DNA of 34,228 nucleotides from Peptococcaceae bacterium BRH_c23 (GTDB lineage: Bacteria > Bacillota_B > Desulfitobacteriia > Desulfitobacteriales > Desulfitobacteriaceae). The position numbers and the translations under genes were made by a program. The stretch is taken from positions 1 through 34,228 of the forward strand of contig LADV01000126.1 of assembly GCA_000961805.1 (NCBI GenBank), read 5' to 3'. Each line of letters starts with the position of its first letter. Positions within the stretch are counted from its first letter, which is position 1. This document shows positions 16,670 through 24,886 of this stretch, piece by piece. The notes under the pieces were generated by a model. That model was not told the DNA's origin and searched no databases. It saw only the letters and a program-made list of their open reading frames with translations.

Positions 16670-18778
16670 ATGAAGCAATTATTTCTAATGATTAACGACG
16701 GCTCGGTGAAATTAATTGACACGCCATTACCGACTGTAAAGGATAATTACGTACTGGTTGAAACACTCTATTCAGTTGTTAGTGCCGGAACAGAGAGAGG
16801 ACTTACCTCATTCGGCGGGAAGAATCTAATTCAAAAAGCCCTGGAAAGACCGGATCAGGTCAAAAAAGTCTTGGAAAAAATGTCTACAGATGGTGTTGTA
16901 ACCACTATCGAGAGTGCTTTTACTCGTTTAAATGAGCCAATGCCTATGGGTTACTCAGCAGTAGGTAAGGTTGTTGAATGTGGTCGAGGAGTAACTGAAG
17001 TTGATAAAGGTGACATGGTTGCTATAGCTGGACAGGCATACCATAGCGAAGTAAACCGTGTAAATAAAAATCTAATTGCAAGAATCCCAAATGAACTAAC
17101 AGACTATCGCCAAGGCTCATTGTGTGCTTTGGGTGGAATTGCTTTGCAGGGGATCCATCAAGCCCAGGTAGTTTCCGGTGAAACTGTAGCGGTAATCGGT
17201 CTGGGACTTTTAGGTCATGTAACAGCCCGTATCTTAAGTGCTTATGGTTGCGACGTAATTGGCTACGACATTAAAGATAAATCACTACCAGGAACTAGGC
17301 TCAAGGCTTTTGTTTCCTCAAATGATGAGAACGCTGCGGACATCACCAAATCTCTTACTAAAGGTAGAGGTGTTGATAAGGTTATCATAACAGCTGCAGC
17401 AAATAGTAATGATCCTATGGATTTGGCTGCTGCTATAGCTCGTGACCGTGGGATCATCTGTATGATAGGTGTTACGAAAATGGACATTGACCGCCGTCCT
17501 TACTATGAAAAAGAGTTGACATTTACAATCGCCCGTTCCTATGGTCCTGGACGTTATGACGCGAATTACGAAGAAAAAGGTATCGATTACCCAATAGGTC
17601 ATGTGCGCTTTACTGAAGGGAGAAACATAGAAGAATTCATTCGTCTCATAACAGAAAAACGTTCTGATTTTGCAGATTTGATTACCCACGAGATCGACTT
17701 CGAAAAAGCAGATATAGCCTATGAAATGATTACTACTAACAAGAATAACGAGAAATATATTGGCATTTTATTAAAGTATCCTGCCAATGAAACCAAGTGG
17801 GCGAATGTTATCTATAACAACAAAGCTAAGACTACAGTGGACAAAAAGCAAGTATCCGTCGGATTAATTGGTGCAGGTAATTTTGCCAAGAACACCCTGC
17901 TTCCTATTATGAAAGATACGGGATTATACCAGTTTAAAGCTTTGGCTACAACCGGAGGTATTGGCGCGGCGCAAGCGAAAGATGTGTTCCCATTTGATTA
18001 TGTTACCAATGATTATACAAAACTGCTTGAGGATAAGGATATTAATTTAATCGTTATTTCCACTCAACATAATAGCCATGCTAACTTTGTGGTTAAAGCA
18101 TTAGAGGCAGGTAAGAGTGTATACTGCGAAAAGCCATTATGTTTAACGATTGAAGAACTTGATAAGATCGAGGTAGCCTACAGAGAATCTAAAGGAGAAC
18201 TCTTCTGTGGTATGAATCGTCGCCATGCGCCGCTTGTACAGCAGATTAAGAAGAACTTGTCAACGGATAAGATTCCTGCTGTATACGACTATATTGGAAA
18301 TGCTGGGTATATTCCTGAAGACCATTGGACGCAGGACGAAAAAAATGGTGGCGGTAGAATAATCGGCGAGGCATGTCACTTTGTGGATGTGATACAATAC
18401 TTAGATGGTAGTGAGCTTCTTTCTCTCAACGTAACATTTGCGCAGAATGACGCTTATCCGAAGAAGGATAACTGTTTGATTACCCTTCGCTTTAAGTCGG
18501 GTGCAGTGGGCAATGTTATTTATACTTCGATGGGTTCAAAGAAATATCCGAAAGAGCAGCTTAGGGTTTTTTCAAATGGTGTAGTTTGCGAGATGGATAA
18601 TTATATTAAGATGAATCAGTATGGTAGCATTAAGAGGACGACTATGAAGTTGAGGCAGGATAAGGGTATAAGGAATGAGTATGAGTTGATCTATAAGGTG
18701 CTGAAGGGTGAGGCTAAGAATACGGTGATTGAGGATGCTTTTGTTAATCATAGGATGCTGATAGAGGGGATGAGATAA
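16670..18778 (+). CDS. Two-domain oxidoreductase: MDR alcohol-dehydrogenase-like fused to Gfo/Idh/MocA
   Basis: In this 702-residue fusion, residues 1-370 are a zinc-type (MDR) dehydrogenase domain with a GLGLLGHVTARILSAYG nucleotide-binding loop. Residues about 395-702 are a Gfo/Idh/MocA domain with GLIGAGNFAKNTLLP, the CEKPLCLT motif near residue 486, and GGGRIIGEACHFVDV containing the usual catalytic His. The fusion is a recognised architecture in glycan loci with heparinase-like proteins and WbuB, but its reaction is not established; coupled oxidation and reduction of a sugar is a reasonable guess. The last 200 bp shift to G-rich codons as at other block ends. The next gene begins 33 bp downstream. 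Confidence 0.9.
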   Translation: MKQLFLMINDGSVKLIDTPLPTVKDNYVLVETLYSVVSAGTERGLTSFGGKNLIQKALERPDQVKKVLEKMSTDGVVTTIESAFTRLNEPMPMGYSAVGKVVECGRGVTEVDKGDMVAIAGQAYHSEVNRVNKNLIARIPNELTDYRQGSLCALGGIALQGIHQAQVVSGETVAVIGLGLLGHVTARILSAYGCDVIGYDIKDKSLPGTRLKAFVSSNDENAADITKSLTKGRGVDKVIITAAANSNDPMDLAAAIARDRGIICMIGVTKMDIDRRPYYEKELTFTIARSYGPGRYDANYEEKGIDYPIGHVRFTEGRNIEEFIRLITEKRSDFADLITHEIDFEKADIAYEMITTNKNNEKYIGILLKYPANETKWANVIYNNKAKTTVDKKQVSVGLIGAGNFAKNTLLPIMKDTGLYQFKALATTGGIGAAQAKDVFPFDYVTNDYTKLLEDKDINLIVISTQHNSHANFVVKALEAGKSVYCEKPLCLTIEELDKIEVAYRESKGELFCGMNRRHAPLVQQIKKNLSTDKIPAVYDYIGNAGYIPEDHWTQDEKNGGGRIIGEACHFVDVIQYLDGSELLSLNVTFAQNDAYPKKDNCLITLRFKSGAVGNVIYTSMGSKKYPKEQLRVFSNGVVCEMDNYIKMNQYGSIKRTTMKLRQDKGIRNEYELIYKVLKGEAKNTVIEDAFVNHRMLIEGMR

Positions 18779-18811
18779 ATTGAATGTGGTAAAAAGAGAG
18801 GTGGAAGGGAT

Positions 18812-19942
18812 CTGAAGAAGAATGTTTGCATAATTGGTCCTTTGCCGCCACCTATAAATGGAAATACAAAAGCTCTGGATACGATTTTAAGGTCAGAGCA
18901 ATGCAACGAGATATTAAATATTCGAACAGTCAATTTATCTGGATCACGAGTGGGTATGAGCGGGAAATTCACATTTCAAAAAGTTAAGATGGTTATTGGG
19001 GCATTAAAAAATCTAAAGCTCATTCAGCAAAGAGATGTGATTGATACGTACTATCTGACTATAGCTCAGTCAACATTTGGGGGTCTAAGAGACATTGCGT
19101 TACTACATCAAATATATAAGAAAAGAGATAATGCAAAAATTGTCTTGCATTTGCACGGTGGAGGGTTCCTGAATTTTTATAAAAAGTCTAGTCCACTCAT
19201 TAAGAGATTGTTAAAAAAATATTATTCTAAAGCCGATATCATGATAGTATTAAGCCAAAGTTTAAGGTCGATGTTTAATGGGATCATAGATGATAATAGA
19301 ATAAGAGTTGTAGAAAATTGTGTTGATAATGATTTTATATTATTAGACAATATTATTGAAAATAAGTTAGAAAGCATCATGAGTAAGAACTCTTTGAAAA
19401 TTGTATATTTATCCAATATGATTAAAACTAAAGGATATCTTGATGTATTATATTCAGCTAAAATACTATTCGAAAGGAAAATAAAATGCAAGGTTGTTTT
19501 TGCGGGAGATTTCGTCAACCAATATCAAGAGGAAGAATTCTTCGAATATGTTAAAGATAATAACCTATATGCTTATGTAGAACACTTAGGTGTTATTAGT
19601 GGCGAAAATAAGAAAAGATTGTTAATGGATGGGGATATTTTTATTTTACCAACATACTATCCGCAGGAGGGACAACCTATTTCAGTATTAGAAGCCATGT
19701 CTGCTGGAATGGCTATTATAACAACACGGCACGGGGGAATACCTGATGTAATCGCAGAAGAGATGAATGGTGTATTTGTTAAAGCGCAAGATATACACAA
19801 TATTTCTGACTCAATTATTGAACTTGTAAATCATCCCGAGAGGATTGTTGAAATGGGAAGAAACAACCGAAAAGCTGTCATGGAAAATCATCTTGAAGTT
19901 CATTATATTAATAAATTAATTAAAATATTAAATAGTTGTTAA
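18812..19942 (+). CDS. GT4 glycosyltransferase, probable CTG start
   Basis: This is a GT-B, family 4 enzyme of 376 residues when started at CTG 18812. The first beta strand reads KKNVCIIGPLPPPINGNTKA, which no ATG, GTG or TTG precedes in frame; the first such codon, TTG 18842, would cut off that strand. A GAGGTGG ribosome binding site lies at 18798-18804, seven bases before the CTG, and the frame is closed by the previous gene's stop at 18776-18778. The C-terminal domain shows FAGDFVNQYQEEEF, HLGVISGENKKRLL and YPQEGQPISVLEAMSAGMAII, the donor-binding region of the family. The sugar transferred is unknown. It lies at the start of an AT-richer stretch. Confidence 0.87.
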   Translation: MKKNVCIIGPLPPPINGNTKALDTILRSEQCNEILNIRTVNLSGSRVGMSGKFTFQKVKMVIGALKNLKLIQQRDVIDTYYLTIAQSTFGGLRDIALLHQIYKKRDNAKIVLHLHGGGFLNFYKKSSPLIKRLLKKYYSKADIMIVLSQSLRSMFNGIIDDNRIRVVENCVDNDFILLDNIIENKLESIMSKNSLKIVYLSNMIKTKGYLDVLYSAKILFERKIKCKVVFAGDFVNQYQEEEFFEYVKDNNLYAYVEHLGVISGENKKRLLMDGDIFILPTYYPQEGQPISVLEAMSAGMAIITTRHGGIPDVIAEEMNGVFVKAQDIHNISDSIIELVNHPERIVEMGRNNRKAVMENHLEVHYINKLIKILNSC

Positions 19943-19954
19943 GGCGGTTGCGGT

Positions 19955-20500
19955 ATGATTAAAAATAATGTGAATAATTTCAAAAAAATACCTAGATGGT
20001 TAATATGCAAAGTTATCAAATTGATTGGAAGTTTTAATCATGCTCTTTACATGAATTTATACATTAAATATTTAATAAAGCAAGGAATGGACATTAAAGG
20101 AAATCCAATATATATTGGGACAACGACATCTTTTGATGGGAAAGATTATTCAAAAATACATATTGGAGATAGAACAGTTATTTCAAGTGATGTTCGGTTT
20201 CTAACACATGATTATTCATTATCAAGAGCAGTCGAGGCGACAGGCCGTAAACTTCAAAAAGAAATTTTTTTAGTAAAAGATATTTATGTTGGTCAGAACT
20301 GCTTTATTGGAACAAGATCAATTCTCATGCCAGGATGTAATTTAGGGGACAATGTAATAGTTGGGGCAGGATCAGTTGTAAGAGGTAAAATCCCAACTAA
20401 TTCAATGGTTTTAGGTAATCCTGCAATAATTATTGGTAATACCGTACAATGGGCTGAAAAAAAAATGTCCTCGGATTATTCGTTCACTAATGATCGCTAA
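19955..20500 (+). CDS. Hexapeptide-repeat acyltransferase (maltose/serine O-acetyltransferase-like)
   Basis: The 181-residue protein has a short helical N-terminus and then a left-handed beta-helix of hexapeptide repeats (IHIGDRTVISSDV, IYVGQNCFIGTRSIL, LGDNVIVGAGSVVRG). The RFLTHDYS segment contains the conserved His of the active site, and VLGNPAIII is the typical end. Enzymes of this type O-acetylate sugars, so it may decorate the glycan. It follows the glycosyltransferase by 12 bp with a GGCGGTTG ribosome binding site, so both are probably cotranscribed. It is the last intact gene before a 451-bp relic region. Confidence 0.88.
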   Translation: MIKNNVNNFKKIPRWLICKVIKLIGSFNHALYMNLYIKYLIKQGMDIKGNPIYIGTTTSFDGKDYSKIHIGDRTVISSDVRFLTHDYSLSRAVEATGRKLQKEIFLVKDIYVGQNCFIGTRSILMPGCNLGDNVIVGAGSVVRGKIPTNSMVLGNPAIIIGNTVQWAEKKMSSDYSFTNDR

Positions 20501-20951
20501 CGCTGCATTAGTGCAAACATTGCAGGTAGTCGTAAATCAGACAATAGCCATATTGAGGACTTGATTGTTAAGGATGAAGATGCGTTATATTTTTCGATAG
20601 AGGGTACTGGATAATTAACAGTTTGATCATGCCATATAAGTATCCATAAGTACCCGTTGTCATTCGATTAAAAAATACCACCAGTGCTGAAGTCCTCCGA
20701 AAATGGTATTTTTCGAAGGAGCGGCACAAAGAAGATATCATTTTTCACTTGGGTAAAGGGAAAAATGGAACATGATTGAAGGCTCGTCGTAATCACGAAG
20801 GATACTAAAGCGGGTACAGCCACCCTTGACAAATAAAAACGTGTCTAGAGTTTCGCATGTTAAAGATCGGCTCAGCCACATCAAATTGGGTGAAATTAAA
20901 AGCAGGATGTATTTTCTAATATATTAATAAGTAGAAGGATGAATTTTAAAT
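20501..20951 (+). other. Non-coding relic region with broken short frames and alternative hairpins
   Basis: No intact gene is visible in these 451 bp. Short frames with protein-like composition follow each other, for example 20501-20614 (contains SHIEDLIVKDEDALYFSIEG) and 20650-20775 (contains SAEVLRKWYFSKERHKEDII), each bounded by stops. This suggests decayed genes or a decayed insertion element. A 10-bp perfect inverted repeat pairs 20671-20680 with 20704-20713, and an overlapping repeat near 20692-20718 would compete with it. The base composition is more balanced than in the AT-rich DNA that starts at 20952. I cannot name the ancestor. Confidence 0.45.
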
Positions 20952-21965
20952 ATGCAAAATGAAGAATTTTTCAAATATAAAGATAATTTTATTACGGATA
21001 AAAAAATAAAATCCATACTTATTCATGGTAATTTAAATCATATTAGTCATCCTAAAATAACAATAGCTATACCAACCTATAAAAGGCCGGAATGTTTAAA
21101 ACAAGCAGTAGATTCCGTTTTAAATCAAATAAATTATAACGATTTTGAAATAATTATTATTGATAATGAGGCAAATTTTACTGATGAATCCATAAATATT
21201 CAATTAATAAAACAATATAATAATCCAAGAATACTATATTACATTAATGAAGAAAATATTGGTATGTTTGGAAATTGGAATAGATGTATACAATTGGCAA
21301 GAGGCGAATATATAACAATTCTAAATGATGATGATTGGCTTGAAGAAAATTTTTTATCAATTTCGTCAAAGTTTTTGATCGACAATTGTGCAATATACAC
21401 TCAAGCTAAAAATATAGATTTAAGAAAAAATAAATCAAATAGTAAAGATTCAGACAAATTATTATTAATTAAAGAAAAGATAAAAAAATTCCTTTTTAAA
21501 AAGATTAGAAAATTGAATTTAATGGACTTTTTCTTTTATAACTGGAGTCCTGGCTCATTAGGAATATTATTTAAAACAGATAAATTAATTGAACTAGGGG
21601 GATATAATAAAGATTATTATCCATCTAGTGACTATATACTGCATGCGAATTATATTAGAGAATTTGGCGGCTTGTATATATACGAACAATTGTCAAATTA
21701 TAGAATTGAACATAATGAGAGTTTAAATGTTACGACTGCAATAAAATGGCAAGAAATTGACTATTATTTTAGAATATACTTATTTCAATATTTCAAGATT
21801 AGTTCTAAAATATTATATAAATTTGTGATTACTATACAGTGTAATCAAATAAATTCTCTTGAAAATAAATGGGGAATTAAAGTTAATCAAGTAAATATAA
21901 ATAAAGGTCAGAGATTTATACTTTCAAGATTTATAAGTTTAAGGAATATTATTAAATCTATATAA
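20952..21965 (+). CDS. GT2 glycosyltransferase
   Basis: This 337-residue GT-A enzyme opens its catalytic domain with ITIAIPTYKRPECLKQAVDSV and carries the metal-binding aspartates in TILNDDDWLEENFL (about residue 120), with a GGYNKDYYPSSDYILH acceptor-side segment further on. Family 2 enzymes transfer one sugar from a nucleotide donor on the cytosolic face of the membrane. The gene is extremely AT-rich, like the next three genes, and is preceded by AGAAGGATG and a long AT leader. The sugar and linkage cannot be read from the sequence. Confidence 0.9.
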   Translation: MQNEEFFKYKDNFITDKKIKSILIHGNLNHISHPKITIAIPTYKRPECLKQAVDSVLNQINYNDFEIIIIDNEANFTDESINIQLIKQYNNPRILYYINEENIGMFGNWNRCIQLARGEYITILNDDDWLEENFLSISSKFLIDNCAIYTQAKNIDLRKNKSNSKDSDKLLLIKEKIKKFLFKKIRKLNLMDFFFYNWSPGSLGILFKTDKLIELGGYNKDYYPSSDYILHANYIREFGGLYIYEQLSNYRIEHNESLNVTTAIKWQEIDYYFRIYLFQYFKISSKILYKFVITIQCNQINSLENKWGIKVNQVNINKGQRFILSRFISLRNIIKSI

Positions 21966-21998
21966 CTATAGTTTTAATATTTGAAATGGAGATAGAAT

Positions 21999-23108
21999 AT
22001 GAAGGATACAGTTATAATTTTTTTACCTAAAGGCTTTAATCAAATTGGAGGTCTAAAAATACCCATTAATAAATACTGCAATACAATTGAAAATCTATAT
22101 AAGATTAAATTAATAGAAATACCTTTAAATTTTAATATTATTGCTTATATTAATCTGATTAAAAAAATAAACAAATTAAAGATTAATGAAATTAGGGCAA
22201 TTATAACATTTACTTTAAATCCTAGTTATTTTATATGTAAAATCTTAAATATAAGTAAGATTAGAAAAATTGCCTTTTTAATGGATAGTTTATCATTATA
22301 TATATCTTCAGTAAATGAATTTAATAAAGAAAATAGAATTAAGTTGACTATTAAGAATAAAATTAAATATATATTTAAGGGAATAATATATCGATTTAAA
22401 GAAAAATCGATATTATTACTCTATGATGATGTAATTTATGTATCTCCAGTTGATCGAGATTTTATTAAAAAAGAATATCAAAATTATATAAAATGCAAGC
22501 TTCATGTAATTCCAAATGGGGTGGATATTGAATTATCATCTGATAAAGTAAGTGGTAATTTAAAAGTGCATGAGAAGTTTATTTCTGTGGGTTTTCTTAC
22601 TACATTTACTCCTGCTGTTACAGAAGAAAATTTGAAATGGTTTTTAGAAGGCTATATGCCTAAAATAATAGTTATGATCCCAGATATTAAGATTATTATA
22701 GCTGGGAGGGGTGCGAGTATTAAACAAATTTCATATTTGAGGAGTTTTTCATTTGTAGAATATATTGGTGAAGTGGATAGTGTTAAAGAGTTTTACCAGA
22801 GCGTTGATGTAGTACTTTCTACAGTAAAGAAAAAATGTGGAATATTAAATAAAATTTTAGAGGCTTGGGCTCTAAGGAAATGTGTAATTGGATTAGAATA
22901 TAATTTTGATGCATTTCCTAATGCCGAAAATAGAACCCATTATCTTGCAGCGAATACAGTTGAAGATTATATTGAACTGTTTCTTAAGATTAAGTATAAG
23001 GAAATCAATATAGAAGAAATCGGAGATAATGCAAGAAGATTAGTCTTAAAAGAATATTTATGGAGTAAGTGCAATATGAAGTTGCTAAGAATTATAGAGG
23101 ATGATTAA
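21999..23108 (+). CDS. GT4-like glycosyltransferase
   Basis: The 369-residue protein has a GT-B fold pattern. The N-terminal half begins VIFLPKGFNQIGGLKIPINKY, the linker reads HVIPNGVDIELS, and the C-terminal domain includes IIIAGRGASIKQISYL, FVEYIGEVDSVKEFY and a reduced donor motif (CGILNKILEAWALRKCVIGL). The classical E-x7-E is only partly kept, so it is a divergent family 4 member. It is AT-rich, starts after GGAGATAG, and its end overlaps the polymerase start by 8 bp, indicating coupling with it. Confidence 0.82.
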   Translation: MKDTVIIFLPKGFNQIGGLKIPINKYCNTIENLYKIKLIEIPLNFNIIAYINLIKKINKLKINEIRAIITFTLNPSYFICKILNISKIRKIAFLMDSLSLYISSVNEFNKENRIKLTIKNKIKYIFKGIIYRFKEKSILLLYDDVIYVSPVDRDFIKKEYQNYIKCKLHVIPNGVDIELSSDKVSGNLKVHEKFISVGFLTTFTPAVTEENLKWFLEGYMPKIIVMIPDIKIIIAGRGASIKQISYLRSFSFVEYIGEVDSVKEFYQSVDVVLSTVKKKCGILNKILEAWALRKCVIGLEYNFDAFPNAENRTHYLAANTVEDYIELFLKIKYKEINIEEIGDNARRLVLKEYLWSKCNMKLLRIIEDD

Positions 23109-24486
23109 AATTAAATCTAGAATGCAAAAGTATATAATATTGCTTTTTGTTGTTATGTTCCACTTTATTTTTTATAGAAGCATAAATATTGAATATAAAT
23201 CAGATGTTTTAATTTCATTTTTTGCTATTAGTATTAGTGCGATTATAATATTTTATTCAAGTGCAAGATTCTTATTAGTATCATATTTGTATACTGCATA
23301 TTTTCTTGTTTTAGGAGTATTTCAATATCTACAATCAAGTGTAAGACCCGAGGGATTTTTAGGGTTTAATATCCCAATAACATTGATAACGAATATTGAA
23401 TTAAGATATATTTATTTTAAGTATTTGTTACTTTTCTATATTATTTCAATATCTACTATTACATTACGAATTCATATTTATAAGATAAATAATAAATTAA
23501 ATCAAAAAAAAATTGATAGATCAAATTTAATTAAGAAAACAAAAATTTATATAACAAAAATTAACCCATATATTTTGTTGATAGGTTATTTCGTCATCGA
23601 ATACTTTGTTAGAAATTATTTTCAGATTCTGGTTCCAGGAAAATCTCCAAAGATTGCGCATAGTGGAATTATTGTATATTTAGTACTATCTATGTCCATT
23701 TACATCAAATTTATAGTAGTGTTATTCTTTTATAAAAAATATGGTAAAAGTAATAAATACTATATTAATTTATTGTTTATTGTAATCCTATCTGCATTAC
23801 CTAGCGTACTACTAGGTGCAAGAAGTACTTTCATATTGAATGCTGTTCATCTAATTTTATTTAATTTATTTTTAGATGATAATCAGCAATTTTATAAGAA
23901 AAAGTCAAATAAAATAATAATTGTAATTTTCATTTTAATAGGATTGGCTTCTATAAACCTTGGTAATACATTAAGAATGCACAATGATTTAGATATGCTA
24001 GCGTTTCTAACAAGAAGATTTACTGGAATTACGGATGCAATTGCAGCGATAAATTACTATAAAAGTGGTGGTGAATTATTAGGTTTAAAAAACTACGTAT
24101 TTAACATACTTAATATGGGAGATATAAGAGTAACAACTTTTTATACAAAAAGTATACTGTTTTTTCCAACAGAAGGTATAACCGCTAATGCACTACCACT
24201 TTTTAGTGCTGCTTTATTATATTATGGTCTAGTTGGAATAGGGTTATTTTCAATAGTTTTTGCATGGACATTATCTTCAATTGAAATTAGATTAAGTGAA
24301 ATAAGCACAAATCATTCAAACTACAGAATAATTAAAGACAAATATATTTATTCTTATCTAATTCTAAATATTTTTATAATCATGATAATTGAAGGTAATA
24401 TTGATCATGTAAATATTATTTTAATACCATATATTGCCTTTCAACTATTTACAAGAATTTTACCTATTATGATTAAGAAGTCATAA
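23101..24486 (+). CDS. wzy: Wzy-type polysaccharide polymerase (O-antigen polymerase-like)
   Basis: This 461-residue, very hydrophobic protein has about 10-12 predicted membrane helices (for example VLISFFAISISAIIIFYSSA, YILLIGYFVIEYF, IIVIFILIGLASINL, LLYYGLVGIGLFSIVF). There is a larger outer loop about residues 280-380 that carries Arg residues (RMHNDLDMLAFLTRRFTG). This is the layout of Wzy polymerases, which join lipid-linked repeats outside the membrane; they share little sequence, so the call rests on topology and location among glycosyltransferases and Wzx. ATG at 23101 lies inside the upstream gene's end. Strongly AT-rich, as is common for wzy genes. Confidence 0.82.
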   Translation: MIKIKSRMQKYIILLFVVMFHFIFYRSINIEYKSDVLISFFAISISAIIIFYSSARFLLVSYLYTAYFLVLGVFQYLQSSVRPEGFLGFNIPITLITNIELRYIYFKYLLLFYIISISTITLRIHIYKINNKLNQKKIDRSNLIKKTKIYITKINPYILLIGYFVIEYFVRNYFQILVPGKSPKIAHSGIIVYLVLSMSIYIKFIVVLFFYKKYGKSNKYYINLLFIVILSALPSVLLGARSTFILNAVHLILFNLFLDDNQQFYKKKSNKIIIVIFILIGLASINLGNTLRMHNDLDMLAFLTRRFTGITDAIAAINYYKSGGELLGLKNYVFNILNMGDIRVTTFYTKSILFFPTEGITANALPLFSAALLYYGLVGIGLFSIVFAWTLSSIEIRLSEISTNHSNYRIIKDKYIYSYLILNIFIIMIIEGNIDHVNIILIPYIAFQLFTRILPIMIKKS

Positions 24487-24532
24487 CTAGTTTTTTGGCA
24501 TTTTAAGTTAATTAATCTTACTTATGACATTT

Positions 24533-24873
24533 ATTTAATTGAATAATATGCTTTGAGAGAGCCACGGATTGAGTTAAGACAGCGCCCGCAAAACCTGAGC
24601 CACCTTCACGCAGGGCGAACCACTCTGGGGTAGACTTGACATGGGACCCTACGTCGGATGCTTCTATGGGTCGAGGTATGAGGCGCGCCAGGAGCCCCAT
24701 CCCTTGATATAGGGTAGCATCCTCCGCCCCTATATAAAGTCTCACTCTTAGGTCGACGAAGTGACATGCTAGGATCCATAGAACCGTATTATTCTGCAGT
24801 GGTTCACCAGCGACAGAGTGGCTCGTTCTGAGCATATTTGGTGGCTCTACCACACCGAAATATTCAATTAAAT
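24533..24873 (-). ncRNA. GC-rich block of nested inverted repeats: candidate structured RNA or non-autonomous mobile element (HEARO/omega-RNA-like?)
   Basis: Within AT-rich DNA this 341-bp block is GC-rich and contains perfectly complementary arms nested one inside another: 24533-24545 with 24861-24873 (13 bp), 24545-24552 with 24831-24838, 24559-24565 with 24818-24824, 24617-24623 with 24799-24805, 24662-24669 with 24776-24783, and 24707-24714 with 24728-24735. Nested pairing over this span is what a large structured RNA or a MITE-like palindrome shows. Size, GC-richness and solitary insertion between operon genes recall stand-alone HEARO RNAs (the guide RNAs of IsrB/IscB elements), with the minus strand as the likely RNA sense. 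The match is from memory and unproven, the strand is uncertain, and the outer AT-rich arms are not expected for that class. No protein partner is in the window. Confidence 0.45.
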
Positions 24874-24886
24874 TGCAAAGGAGAAT

